64,000 bases of DNA from Microbulbifer rhizosphaerae (GCF_014191725.1 NZ_JACHWZ010000014.1:1-64000), one strand, 5' to 3'; shown: positions 48,204 to 56,977, numbered from the stretch's first letter. The notes: generated by a model from the letters alone, not told the origin. Translations and numbers: made by a program.

Positions 48204-49546
48204 TGAGAATAACGAGTAAGTTTATGGCCGCACGAGCCCTGCTGGCACTGATGGCCACCTTCGCGCTGACCACCGGCACCGCCCACGGCCAGGTGCAGGC
48301 ACTCGACCGCGTGGTCGCGGTGGTGGACGACGATGTAGTGATGGCCAGCGAGCTGCAACAGCGCCTCAGCACCATCGTCGCACAGATCCAGGCGCAACAG
48401 GTACAGGCGCCGCCGATGGCGATCCTGCGCCGCCAGGTGCTGGAGCAGTTGATCGTCGAGCGGCTGATGCTGCAGATGGCCAACCGCGCCGGGGTCACCG
48501 TGTCCGAAGCGGAGTTGGACCAGGCGATCGCCCGGGTGCAACAGAATATGGGCGCGAGCCCGGAAGAGTTTCGCAAAAGCCTGGAGGCGGACGGCCTGTC
48601 CATGAAATCCTTCCGCCAGCAGATCCGCCAGGAGCTGCTGATCCGCCGGGTGGAACAGGGCAGCGTCAACCGCCGCATCCAGATCACCGACCAGGACATC
48701 GACAACTTCCTGCGCTCCAAAGAGGGCGAGTTCTGGAAATCCCCCCAGTACGAACTGGGCCACATCCTGATCCCGGTCAACTCCAGCGCGCCCGCCAACG
48801 AAGTGACCGAGGCCCGCGAAAAAGCCGAACAACTGGCCCGGCAGGCCACCGAAGGCGCCGATTTCCGCCGCCTGGCGATCGCCAACTCCGCTGGCCAGAA
48901 TGCTCTCTCCGGCGGCGACCTGGGCTGGCGCAAAACCGTGGAACTGCCCACCCTGTTCGCCGACGCACTGGACGGGCTGGAAGTGGGTGATGTCACCAAA
49001 CCTTTCCGCAGCGATGCCGGTTTCCACCTGCTGAAGATCCACGCCCAGCGCGGCTCCACCGAGCAAGTGGTGGAGCAGACCAAGGTGAGCCATATCCTGA
49101 TCAAGACCTCCGCCATCGTCAGCGACGACGACGCCTACAACAAGCTGGTCGAACTGCGCCAGAAGATTCTCGACGGCGCGGACTTCGGCAAGCTGGCGCG
49201 GGAGAATTCGGAAGATATCGGCACCATGCTCCAGGGCGGCGACCTGGGCTGGTCCATGCCCGGGCAGTTTGTGCCGGAGTTCACCCAGGCCATGGACAAT
49301 ACCCCGGTGGGCGAAGTGAGCATGCCGTTCCGCAGCCAGTTTGGCTGGCATATCCTGCGCGTGGACGGCCGCCGCAAACAGGATATGACGGATCAATACA
49401 TCCGCAACCAGGCCGCCAACCTGCTGCGCAACCGCCGCTACGAGGAAGAGGCGCAGAACTGGCGCCGCGAGATCCGCGACCAGGCCTTCGTGGATATCAA
49501 GCTGCCGGATATGCAGGAAGAGTCCGAGGACTCCGGACAGCAGTAA
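48203..49546 (+). CDS. surA: Periplasmic chaperone and peptidyl-prolyl isomerase SurA
   Basis: Escorts outer-membrane proteins, including LptD, through the periplasm. The 447 residues have a signal peptide ending near GTAHG, the SurA N-terminal chaperone domain (RVVAVVDDDVVMASEL) and two parvulin domains (about 175-275 and 285-385; LGHILIPV and VSHILIKT begin them). ATG 48203 overlaps the lptD stop by one base; GTG 48200 is an alternative. The lptD-surA-pdxA-rsmA order is conserved in gammaproteobacteria. Confidence 0.96.
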   Translation: MRITSKFMAARALLALMATFALTTGTAHGQVQALDRVVAVVDDDVVMASELQQRLSTIVAQIQAQQVQAPPMAILRRQVLEQLIVERLMLQMANRAGVTVSEAELDQAIARVQQNMGASPEEFRKSLEADGLSMKSFRQQIRQELLIRRVEQGSVNRRIQITDQDIDNFLRSKEGEFWKSPQYELGHILIPVNSSAPANEVTEAREKAEQLARQATEGADFRRLAIANSAGQNALSGGDLGWRKTVELPTLFADALDGLEVGDVTKPFRSDAGFHLLKIHAQRGSTEQVVEQTKVSHILIKTSAIVSDDDAYNKLVELRQKILDGADFGKLARENSEDIGTMLQGGDLGWSMPGQFVPEFTQAMDNTPVGEVSMPFRSQFGWHILRVDGRRKQDMTDQYIRNQAANLLRNRRYEEEAQNWRREIRDQAFVDIKLPDMQEESEDSGQQ

Positions 49547-49557
49547 CCCACCGGACC

Positions 49558-49600
49558 GCGGAGCTATTGATCTCGGAGCTCCGCACACCGGCCCCGGGCC
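49558..49600. repeat. Degenerate GCGGAGCT double hairpin, copy 3
   Basis: GCGGAGCT (49558-49565) pairs with AGCTCCGC (49577-49584), followed by CCGGCCCCGGGCCCGG. The layout follows copies at 27736 and 33509. It fills the short gap between surA and pdxA. Confidence 0.5.
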
Positions 49601-49606
49601 CGGCCC

Positions 49607-50620
49607 ATGGCCGCGACCAAAGCTGACACAGGCATGATACCCAGAATCGCCCTCACCCCCGGTGAACCCGCAGGCATAGGCCCGGAGCTGGCCGTCAAAC
49701 TCGCCGGCTCCGGCAGCCATGCGCAGATCGTCGCCGTCGCCAACCCGCAACTGCTTGAGCAGGCTGCCGCCCAACTGCGCCTGCCGCTTCAGCTGCTCCC
49801 CTTTGATCCGCAGGCGCCCGCCGCCGGCACACCGGCCGGGAGCCTTTATATCCAACCGGTGCCAATACCCCGGCCGGCGCGGCCAGGCCGGCTGGACACC
49901 GCCAATGCCACCTATGTGCTGGAAACCCTGCGCACCGCCGCCGAGGGCTGCCTCTCCCAGCGCTTCGACGCCCTGGTAACCGGTCCGGTACACAAAGGGG
50001 TGATCAACGATGCCGGCATCCCGTTCAGCGGCCACACGGAATTTTTTGCCGGACTCGCCGGCGTCGAGAGGGTGGTGATGATGCTGGCCGCCGACGACCT
50101 GCGCGTGGCGCTGGCCACTACCCACCTGCCGCTGCGGGACGTCAGCGCGGCGATCAGCGGCGAGTCACTGGAACAGGTACTCACCATCCTGCATCGCGGG
50201 CTGCGCGACCAGTTCCGTATCGAGCTGCCGCGTATCGGTGTCTGCGGACTCAACCCCCACGCCGGCGAGGGCGGCCACCTGGGGCGCGAGGAAATCGATA
50301 TCATCTCGCCGGCGCTGGACAAGCTGCGCGCCCTGGGCATGCAACTGACCGGTCCCCTGCCCGCGGATACCCTGTTCACCCCACCGCAGCTCGCCCGCTG
50401 CGATGCTGTCCTGGCCATGTACCACGACCAGGGACTGCCGGTGTTAAAATTCAAAGGGTTTGGACACGCGGTAAATATCACCCTGGGGTTGCCATTTATC
50501 CGCACCTCCGTGGACCACGGCACCGCACTGGATATCACCGGCCTGGGCACAGCCGACTGCGGCAGCCTGCAGGCCGCACTGGCCCAGGCGATCCAACTGG
50601 CCGAACTGCGCCACCTTTAA
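49607..50620 (+). CDS. pdxA: 4-hydroxythreonine-4-phosphate dehydrogenase
   Basis: Oxidises 4-phosphohydroxythreonine in vitamin B6 synthesis. The 337 residues contain [17 protein letters not shown], the metal-site histidines ([32 protein letters not shown]) and [23 protein letters not shown] 49634, nine codons in, is an alternative start nearer the family norm; neither has a good ribosome site. Part of the lptD-surA-pdxA-rsmA-apaH block. Confidence 0.95.
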   Translation: MAATKADTGMIPRIALTPGEPAGIGPELAVKLAGSGSHAQIVAVANPQLLEQAAAQLRLPLQLLPFDPQAPAAGTPAGSLYIQPVPIPRPARPGRLDTANATYVLETLRTAAEGCLSQRFDALVTGPVHKGVINDAGIPFSGHTEFFAGLAGVERVVMMLAADDLRVALATTHLPLRDVSAAISGESLEQVLTILHRGLRDQFRIELPRIGVCGLNPHAGEGGHLGREEIDIISPALDKLRALGMQLTGPLPADTLFTPPQLARCDAVLAMYHDQGLPVLKFKGFGHAVNITLGLPFIRTSVDHGTALDITGLGTADCGSLQAALAQAIQLAELRHL

Positions 50621-50635
50621 ATCACAGACTTCTCT

Positions 50636-51457
50636 ATGGACAACTTTTTCCAACACAAAGCGCGCAAGCGCTTCGGCCAGAATTTCCTGGTGGACGAAAA
50701 TATTATCGAGCGCATCGTCCGCGCCATCGCCCCCAAAGAGAGCGATAACCTGGTGGAAATCGGCCCCGGCCAGGGCGCGATTACCCGGCTGCTGCTCCAG
50801 CGCTGCCCTTCGCTTACCGCGGTGGAACTGGACCGGGACCTGATCCCAATGCTGAAGTTCAAGTTTCGCGACTACCCGGAATTCAACATCATTGAGCAGG
50901 ATGCGCTCAAATTCGATTTCGGCGAATTCGCCGGCGACCGTCCTCTGCGCATCGTCGGCAACCTGCCCTACAATATCTCCACACCGCTGCTGTTTCACCT
51001 GCTCAGTTTCCGGGGTGCGGTGCAGGACATGCACTTTATGCTGCAAAAGGAAGTGGTGGATAGACTCAGTGCCACCCCCGGCAGTAAATCCTACGGTCGC
51101 CTCAGCGTGATGGTGCAATACCACTGCCGCGTACAGGGGCTCTTTCCGGTGCCGCCGCAATCCTTCCGCCCGGCACCGAAGGTGGAATCCGCAATCGTGC
51201 GCCTGGTGCCCCACGCCGCGGCCCCCCACCCTGCAAAAGACGAGCAACTGCTGGAGCGCATCGTCAACGTGGTTTTCCAGCAGCGCCGCAAAACCCTGCG
51301 CAATGCGCTGAAACCCCTGTATTCTGAACTGGACCCGGCACAGCTGCCGGTGGATGCGGGACGCCGGCCCGAAACTCTGAGCGTACAGGAATTTGTACAA
51401 TTGACGGATTACTGCGAGACATTGGGAAATAGCGTCCTACAGGACACTAAGGACTGA
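50636..51457 (+). CDS. rsmA: 16S rRNA dimethyladenosine transferase
   Basis: Dimethylates two adjacent adenines near the 3' end of 16S rRNA (KsgA). The 273 residues have KRFGQNFLVDENII, the SAM loop EIGPGQGAITRLLL and the catalytic NLPYNISTPLLFHL. It starts 15 bp after pdxA. apaG normally follows in this cluster but here apaH begins two bases after the rsmA stop. Confidence 0.97.
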   Translation: MDNFFQHKARKRFGQNFLVDENIIERIVRAIAPKESDNLVEIGPGQGAITRLLLQRCPSLTAVELDRDLIPMLKFKFRDYPEFNIIEQDALKFDFGEFAGDRPLRIVGNLPYNISTPLLFHLLSFRGAVQDMHFMLQKEVVDRLSATPGSKSYGRLSVMVQYHCRVQGLFPVPPQSFRPAPKVESAIVRLVPHAAAPHPAKDEQLLERIVNVVFQQRRKTLRNALKPLYSELDPAQLPVDAGRRPETLSVQEFVQLTDYCETLGNSVLQDTKD

Positions 51458-51459
51458 TC

Positions 51460-52272
51460 TTGGCCACCTACGCCATCGGCGATATCCAGGGCTGCCTGGA
51501 GTCGCTGCAGCAACTGTTGAAAAAAATCCACTTTCGCGCGGACCGCGACAAACTGTGGCTCGCCGGCGATATGGTGCACCGCGGCCCGGACAGCCTGGGC
51601 ACCCTGCGCTTTCTCTACGAGCATCGCAGCCAAATCACCGCGGTACTCGGCAATCACGACCTGCACCTGCTCGCCCTGGCCCATGGCGCCAAGCGCCTGA
51701 CCGACAAGGAGCACGACCTAAAAAAAATACTGCTCGCGAACGATGCCGACAAACTGCTCGGCTGGCTGCAGGGCCTGCCGCTGGCGGTGCATAAAAAGGG
51801 CTACACCATGGTGCACGCGGGTATTCCGCCTATCTGGAGTGTCAGCAAAGCCCTGGAACTGTCGCGGGAAGTACACCGGGCCCTCGCCGACGACGCCATG
51901 ACCAAAGCTTATTTTTATGGCATGTACGGTAATGAACCCCACTGCTGGAGTGAGCACCTGATCGGTATCGAGCGGCTGCGCTCCATCACCAACTACTTCA
52001 CCCGTATGCGCTTCTGCAAGGCCGATGGGACCCTCGACCTGGTCACCAAGCGCGGTCCCCAGGCGGCCCACGGCGAATTCAAACCCTGGTTCAGCTTCCC
52101 CGAGCGTAAGACCCGAAAGGATAAAATTATCTTCGGCCACTGGGCCGCCCTCGAAGGCCGCGCCGATACCCAAAATGTCTATGCGCTGGATACCGGCTGT
52201 GTCTGGGGCGGCTATCTCACCGCCATGCGCCTGGGCAGCGAGGAATTTTTCTGCAGCGACTGTACCCTGTAG
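51460..52272 (+). CDS. apaH: Symmetrical bis(5'-nucleosyl)-tetraphosphatase
   Basis: Hydrolyses Ap4A to two ADP, lowering this stress nucleotide. The 270 residues show the calcineurin-like motifs GDIQGCLESL, GDMVHRGPDS, GNHDLHLLA and the later HAGIPP and GHWAALEG. It starts at TTG 51460 with AAGGAC upstream, only two bases after the rsmA stop, so translation is coupled. Copy D of the long inverted repeat follows. Confidence 0.95.
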   Translation: MATYAIGDIQGCLESLQQLLKKIHFRADRDKLWLAGDMVHRGPDSLGTLRFLYEHRSQITAVLGNHDLHLLALAHGAKRLTDKEHDLKKILLANDADKLLGWLQGLPLAVHKKGYTMVHAGIPPIWSVSKALELSREVHRALADDAMTKAYFYGMYGNEPHCWSEHLIGIERLRSITNYFTRMRFCKADGTLDLVTKRGPQAAHGEFKPWFSFPERKTRKDKIIFGHWAALEGRADTQNVYALDTGCVWGGYLTAMRLGSEEFFCSDCTL

Positions 52273-52291
52273 TAGCGGCCGTTGGCCGCGG
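52269..52291. repeat. REP-like unit at the end of apaH
   Basis: GTAGTAGCGGCCGTTGGCCG and following CGG is a variant of the GTAGGAGCGGC REP-like unit and begins within the apaH stop region. Confidence 0.55.
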
Positions 52292-52321
52292 GTGCTTTTA
52301 GTTCGTAATCAGGGAGCGGGC

Positions 52322-52496
52322 GGCCCTGCTGCCGGTGGCCTTTTGCGGGACACGGGCAGGGCGCCCCCCTTAAATACATCCCTGTACGCTCGTAATCGGC
52401 ATCTGACCGCCATGGATGGCGGAAATGCAGATTTTGCAGGAGCAAAAATCTGCCATGCCTCATACGGTCCCGCAAAAGGCCACCGGCAGCAGGGCC
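52322..52496. repeat. Long intergenic inverted repeat, copy D (perfect arms)
   Basis: Arms 52322-52351 and 52467-52496 pair perfectly over 30 bp. The 115-bp interior holds GGGCGCCCCCCTTAAATACA, CCTGTACGCTCGTAATCGGC, a GACCGCC-ATG-GATGGCGG-like stem and GATTTTTGCTCCTGCAAAATC read on the minus strand. Interior orientation matches copy B and is opposite to A, C and E. It lies between apaH and the capA-like gene. Confidence 0.9.
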
Positions 52497-52556
52497 TTCT
52501 CATGACGGCCATCCCCTGAATCGCGAACAACGGTTCCTATTACAAGGTACAAGGCC

Positions 52557-53681
52557 ATGAGCGAAGAGACGGTGCGTCTGATCCTGGCCGGCGATGTGAT
52601 GACCGGCCGCGGTGTGGACCAGATACTGCCGCACCCTTCCCCAGCGCAGATCTACGAGCCCTATATGCGCTCGGCGCAGGGCTATGTAGCGCTCGCCGAA
52701 CAGCACAGCGGCCCAATCCCCCAACCGGCGGAACCCGCCTACCTGTGGGGCGATGCACTGGCGGCAATGGACGCCCGCACCCCTGATTTCAGAATCATCA
52801 ACCTGGAAACCGCAGTCACTCGCAGCGAGGATTACTGGCCGGGCAAGGGTATCAACTACCGCATGCACCCGGACAATATCTCCTGCCTGGAGGCTGCGCG
52901 CATCGATGCCTGCAGCCTGGCCAACAACCACGTGCTGGATTGGGGTTATGAGGGACTGGCAGAGACACTTGCGACATTGCGCAACGCGGATATAGAAACC
53001 GCCGGCGCGGGAGAAAATTCAATTGCGGCGGGCGCCCCCGCGGTACTCGCCCACAACAGCGGCAGGGTGCTGTTATTCGCCTTTGGGCACCCCAGCAGTG
53101 GCGTCCCCGAGGAGTGGAGGGTGCGGGCGGACAAACCCGGCGTCAATGTCCTGGAGAACCTGTCGGAGAAGAGCGCACAACAGTTGGCCGACAAGGTGGA
53201 CAGCTATCGCCGCCCGGGAGATCTCACGGTGATGTCCATACACTGGGGCGGCAACTGGGGCTACCGAATTGCGCAGGCCCAGCGCGACTTTGCCCACGCA
53301 CTGATCGACCACACGGGAGTGGACCTGGTTTTCGGGCACTCCTCCCACCATCCCCAGGGCATCGAGATCCACCGCGAACGCGCGGTGCTCTACGGTTGCG
53401 GAGACCTGATCAACGACTACGAAGGCATCGGCGGCCACGAGGAATACCGGCCACAACTGCGCCTGCTTTACTGCGTCGACCTGGACCGGGACAGCGGCGC
53501 GCTGCGGCGCCTGGAGCTGATTCCGTTTGAAATGTATCGCTTTCGGCTTCGGCGGGTTTCGGCGGAGCAGCGGGAGTGGCTGCACCGCACCCTGAAACGC
53601 GAATGCCACCGACTGGGCTCAGATCTGGTACAGGCGAAGAAGAGCTACTCCCTGCTGTTGGATCGGTCAGAGGAAAAATAA
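52557..53681 (+). CDS. CapA/PgsA-like metallophosphoesterase
   Basis: The 374 residues match the PGA_cap (CapA) calcineurin-like family: GDVMTGRGVDQ (about 12-22), INLETAVT, LANNHVLDWG and HWGGNWGYR, with GHSSHHPQGIE. The family includes poly-gamma-glutamate capsule proteins, but many members occur without capsule genes, as here, and their substrate is unknown. No signal peptide is visible. It converges with the anti-sigma gene with one base between stops. Confidence 0.85.
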   Translation: MSEETVRLILAGDVMTGRGVDQILPHPSPAQIYEPYMRSAQGYVALAEQHSGPIPQPAEPAYLWGDALAAMDARTPDFRIINLETAVTRSEDYWPGKGINYRMHPDNISCLEAARIDACSLANNHVLDWGYEGLAETLATLRNADIETAGAGENSIAAGAPAVLAHNSGRVLLFAFGHPSSGVPEEWRVRADKPGVNVLENLSEKSAQQLADKVDSYRRPGDLTVMSIHWGGNWGYRIAQAQRDFAHALIDHTGVDLVFGHSSHHPQGIEIHRERAVLYGCGDLINDYEGIGGHEEYRPQLRLLYCVDLDRDSGALRRLELIPFEMYRFRLRRVSAEQREWLHRTLKRECHRLGSDLVQAKKSYSLLLDRSEEK

Positions 53682-53682
53682 A

Positions 53683-54441
53683 TTACATTCTGCTGACCCC
53701 GGCGGGCAAAATTTCCTCCTGCATCGGTTGCAGCGCCGGATCGGCAGCGGGAGCCTCGGGTAGCGCGCTGGCACTGGAAGTGACAGCCGCCGGCACAGTC
53801 AGTTGCCGGCGCAGGAGAACGGCGATGGCGATCAGCCGCGCGTCGTTTTCCGGCCCGGTCAGCGCGTAGTGCCGGCCGCCATCCAACCACTCCACTGTCG
53901 CAATGCCGCCTTGCGGAACAGTATTGACGGCATTGCCGTGCATGTCGGTTTCATAGAATGTCAGGCTGGTGCCATCTGCGGCGGTAAAATGATATTCCAA
54001 TGTTTTGCCATTCAGGGAAAAACCTTCATCGACTTGCGGTTGCAATTCCAGGCCGGCGTAAGTGGCGGCGACTTCGCCTCCCGCCTGCACTCCCGCTGCT
54101 CCCACTCCTGCGGTTTCGGGCAGTTGTCCGCTGCCATCCCGCCAAAGCCAGGGCACGCTGCTTGCCAGCACCAGCAACGCGGCTGCCACGCCGATATAGA
54201 ATGGAAATCGCCTCTCGCCCGGAGGGGCAAAAGATTCCGCCGCCTGCTCGCGGGCGGAAGTGAAAGTACGGTAAAGCTCTGCCTCCTGTTTCCAGTAGGC
54301 GTGTACGCGATCTGCATCCTCCGGATTCGCGCGCAGGTGAGCGGCCACACGGGCACTGTGCGCCCGCGACAGCTGTCCGTCGGCGAAGGCACTCAGATCC
54401 TCCCGGGTCACACTGCGCTGCTTTTCTCGACGTATCATCAT
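53683..54441 (-). CDS. Membrane-bound anti-sigma factor
   Basis: A 252-residue single-pass protein: cytoplasmic N-terminus (about 1-75) with the anti-sigma start pattern VTREDLSAFADGQL, one membrane helix (about 80-100, PFYIGVAAALLVLASSVPWLW) and a periplasmic domain. The HxxxCxxC zinc site of ZAS anti-sigmas is absent, so binding must be zinc-free. Its start overlaps the sigma gene by 4 bp, so the pair is made together. Confidence 0.85.
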   Translation of the reverse strand: MMIRREKQRSVTREDLSAFADGQLSRAHSARVAAHLRANPEDADRVHAYWKQEAELYRTFTSAREQAAESFAPPGERRFPFYIGVAAALLVLASSVPWLWRDGSGQLPETAGVGAAGVQAGGEVAATYAGLELQPQVDEGFSLNGKTLEYHFTAADGTSLTFYETDMHGNAVNTVPQGGIATVEWLDGGRHYALTGPENDARLIAIAVLLRRQLTVPAAVTSSASALPEAPAADPALQPMQEEILPAGVSRM

Positions 54442-54953
54442 TTGACCCTCCTGAGGTGGGCATCTTCCGCTCTATCCTCCCCCCGTTCACAATGCCGGCG
54501 CAGGGTTTCCCGCGCCCGCGACAGCCGCGAGCGCAAAGTCCCGATATTGATGCCCAGGATTTGCGCTGCCTCCTTGTAACTGGGCCCCTCGAGCACTATC
54601 AACATCAGCGCGGCGCGCTGCTCCGGTGGCAGGATATCGATTGCCGCCACCGCATCACAATACTGTACATGGGACTCCTGGCGCGGATCGACCGTCAGCG
54701 CAGCTCCCGCATCGGGGGCTGTGGATTCGCGCCTCACTCGCGCGGATACGCGCTGATTGAGGTAAATATTGTAGAGCAGCCGAAACAGCCAGGAGCGTAT
54801 AGCTCCACTGGTACGCCAGAGATGTCCCTTGCGCAGCGCCCTCTCCAGGCAGTCCTGCAAGAGGTCTTCCGCTTCCGTGATATCGCCACACAGGCTGCGC
54901 GCATAACGGCGCAGATGGGGAATCTGATCGCAGACTTTTTGTTCAAAACTCAT
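54438..54953 (-). CDS. ECF-subfamily RNA polymerase sigma factor
   Basis: The 171 residues contain sigma region 2 (RRYARSLCGDITEAEDLLQD, then WLFRLLYNIYLN) and region 4 (LPPEQRAALMLIVLEGPSYK, EAAQILGINIGTLRSRLSRA). I start at ATG 54953; the frame extends 19 codons upstream through the likely promoter. It overlaps the anti-sigma gene. A GGAACTT-N16-GTT promoter precedes it, suggesting that it activates itself. Stimulus unknown; the divergent DUF4168 gene appears to share its promoter type. Confidence 0.93.
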   Translation of the reverse strand: MSFEQKVCDQIPHLRRYARSLCGDITEAEDLLQDCLERALRKGHLWRTSGAIRSWLFRLLYNIYLNQRVSARVRRESTAPDAGAALTVDPRQESHVQYCDAVAAIDILPPEQRAALMLIVLEGPSYKEAAQILGINIGTLRSRLSRARETLRRHCERGEDRAEDAHLRRVK

Positions 54954-54989
54954 GATTGACCCGTTATGCGCGTTATTTTCACTCAATTT

Positions 54990-55019
54990 AAATAACAGCG
55001 ATGGGGACAAGAAAGTTCC
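54990..55019 (-). promoter_or_regulatory. ECF-type promoter of the sigma/anti-sigma operon
   Basis: Minus-strand GGAACTT (55013-55019), 16 bp, then GTTATTT (54990-54996). GGAAC is the classic ECF -35, and spacing equals that of the divergent DUF4168 promoter. Confidence 0.65.
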
Positions 55020-55065
55020 ACCGACAGGCGGAGTTTTATTGAATGAACGAACCGGCGACCGCTAT

Positions 55066-55095
55066 GGAACCTACCGGCATCGGGTGCTGTTTGTA
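55066..55095 (+). promoter_or_regulatory. ECF-type promoter of the DUF4168 gene
   Basis: GGAACCT (55066-55072), 16 bp, then GTTTGTA (55089-55095). It shares the -35 core, spacer and GTT -10 start with the sigma-operon promoter 47 bp away on the other strand. Confidence 0.6.
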
Positions 55096-55149
55096 TGAGT
55101 GGTGGCACAGCCATTCGCCATCATGCAAACAAAGTCAGGAGCAATATCG

Positions 55150-55551
55150 ATGATTAACAGGACAGTCACCCTCAGCAGCGCCCTCGCCACTCTTCTGTTA
55201 CTGCCGGCAAGTCTGACCGCCCAAACTGACAGTGGCGCAAGCAACCAGGCACAGCCCTATTCCCCGGGAGCTACCGCCCAGGCTTCGGACAGCGCAGCCA
55301 GCTTTAGCGACACCGAACTGCAGTCATTCGCTGAAGCGCGCGATAAGGTGGATGAAGTACGGATGCAGCTCGCGACTAAACTGAGCAGCCTGCAGGATCC
55401 CGAGGAAGTGCAGCGGGTGCAGAAGGAGGCGGATATGCAGATGATCGCCGCAGTAGAGAACGCCGGGCTGACACGGGAACGCTACAACGAAATTTCACGC
55501 GCCGCACTGAGCGATCCGGCCCTGGCCGAGAAAATCAGTCAGATTCAGTAA
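55150..55551 (+). CDS. DUF4168 exported protein
   Basis: A 133-residue small exported protein: signal peptide (cleavage about residue 23, SLTAQT), a Ser/Ala/Gln linker, and a helical DUF4168 domain (FSDTELQSFAEARDKVDEVR; ERYNEISRAALSDPALAEKI). AGGAG precedes ATG 55150. The domain is widespread and uncharacterised. Its ECF-type promoter suggests that it is a target of the neighbouring sigma factor. The gene ends 7 bp inside the convergent ugd frame. Confidence 0.85.
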   Translation: MINRTVTLSSALATLLLLPASLTAQTDSGASNQAQPYSPGATAQASDSAASFSDTELQSFAEARDKVDEVRMQLATKLSSLQDPEEVQRVQKEADMQMIAAVENAGLTRERYNEISRAALSDPALAEKISQIQ

Positions 55552-56969
55552 TTTTTTTTCGCTCGCTCTGCGGCCGGAAACGGCCGCTTTTTTTTACCAG
55601 CGGAAAGTGAACCCTCGCTCCGGAGCAATTCACGCCTCGCGAGGGACTCGCCGCGACCGATACCGTGATAGGAAAACCCCTGGTCGCGCATATAGTCCGG
55701 CTGGAACAGGTTGCGGCCATCGACAATCAACGGCCGCCGCAGGCACTGTTTGAGTTCGGCGAAATCCGGCGCCCAGAAGCAGCGCCACTCAGTGCAGATG
55801 GCCAGCGCATCGGCTCCGTCCGCGGCTTCCTCCGCACTGTCGCAGAGAACCAACGACTCCCTTTCCCCATAGATACGCCGGCACTGCGCCATGGCCACCG
55901 GGTCGTAAGCGCGCACTCTCGCGCCCGCACGCCACAACTGTTCCATCAGTTCCCGCGAGGGCGCTTCGCGCATATCGTCGGTCTCCGGCTTGAACGCCAG
56001 CCCCCAGATTGCAATGGTTCTACCGCGCAGATCGCCGCCGAACAGCTCCGCCAGCTTGTGGAACATCGTGCGCTTCTGCCGCTGGTTGACGTTTTCCACT
56101 TCAGCCAGCAGCCCCGCCCGGTAGCCACCGTTGCGCGCGGCGGCGGCCAGGGCGCGCACATCCTTGGGAAAACAGGAGCCGCCGTATCCGCAGCCGGGGT
56201 AGATAAAATGGTGGCCGATACGTGGGTCCGAACCTATGCCCTGGCGCACCTCCTCGATATCCGCCCCCATGTGCTCGGCGATATTGGCAATCTCGTTGAT
56301 AAAGCTGATGCGGGTGGCGAGCAGGGCGTTGGCCGCATACTTGGTGAGTTCAGCGGAGCGCACCGACATAAACATCAGCCGGTCGCGATTGCGGTTGAAG
56401 GGCGCATAGAGAGTGCGAAACTGCCGTTGTGCCTGCGGGCTGTCACTGCCCACTACGATGCGGTCCGGCTTGTTGAAATCCTTAAGCGCCGCCCCCTCCT
56501 TGAGGAATTCCGGATTGGAGGCCACCTCCACGGGGAAGTTCGCTCCACGCTTGTCCAGTTCTTCGCGAATCACCGCCGCCACCCGGTCGCAACTGCCCAC
56601 CGGCACGGTGGATTTCACCGCGACGGTCACCGAATGCCGCAGCTGACGCCCCAGGGTGCGGGCCACCGCCAGCACGTGGCGCACATCGGCACTGCCGTCC
56701 TCGTCCGGCGGCGTACCCACGGCAATCATCACCAGTTCGGCTTTTTCCAATGCAATGGCGCTGTCGGTGGTGAACTGTAGTCGCCCGGTCTGCGTACCCT
56801 CGCGCAGCAGCTCGGGCAGACCCGGCTCGAAGATGGGACAGCGGCCGTTGCGCAGGTCGTCGATACGGGTCGCATCGATGTCGACACAGGTCACCCGATT
56901 GCCCACCTGCGCCAGGCAGGCACTGGTGACCAGGCCCACATAGCCCACGCCAAAGATAATTACGTTCAC
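55545..56969 (-). CDS. ugd: UDP-glucose 6-dehydrogenase
   Basis: Oxidises UDP-glucose to UDP-glucuronate for polysaccharides. From GTG 56969 the product has 474 residues: NAD-binding GVGYVGLVT (7-15), middle dimer domain and the catalytic cysteine in YPGCGYGGSCFPKDVRAL. GAGGGGG lies upstream. The last 16 residues (rich in K, R and A) are encoded by the terminator of the convergent gene. galE lies upstream on the same strand, but a 263-bp structured spacer separates them. Confidence 0.94.
   Translation of the reverse strand: MNVIIFGVGYVGLVTSACLAQVGNRVTCVDIDATRIDDLRNGRCPIFEPGLPELLREGTQTGRLQFTTDSAIALEKAELVMIAVGTPPDEDGSADVRHVLAVARTLGRQLRHSVTVAVKSTVPVGSCDRVAAVIREELDKRGANFPVEVASNPEFLKEGAALKDFNKPDRIVVGSDSPQAQRQFRTLYAPFNRNRDRLMFMSVRSAELTKYAANALLATRISFINEIANIAEHMGADIEEVRQGIGSDPRIGHHFIYPGCGYGGSCFPKDVRALAAAARNGGYRAGLLAEVENVNQRQKRTMFHKLAELFGGDLRGRTIAIWGLAFKPETDDMREAPSRELMEQLWRAGARVRAYDPVAMAQCRRIYGERESLVLCDSAEEAADGADALAICTEWRCFWAPDFAELKQCLRRPLIVDGRNLFQPDYMRDQGFSYHGIGRGESLARRELLRSEGSLSAGKKKRPFPAAERAKKNY
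55570..55595 (+). terminator. Rho-independent terminator of the DUF4168 gene, inside the ugd 3' end
   Basis: GCGGCCG (55570-55576), GAAA loop, CGGCCGC (55581-55587), then eight T. It is a textbook terminator on the plus strand. The same bases encode KKKRPFPAAERAKK at the end of Ugd. Confidence 0.92.
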
Positions 56970-56977
56970 ACTAGCCC

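Noticed and set aside
48095..50125. 676-codon frame antisense to surA and pdxA
   Set aside because: Antisense shadow of two conserved enzymes; no ribosome site or domain.
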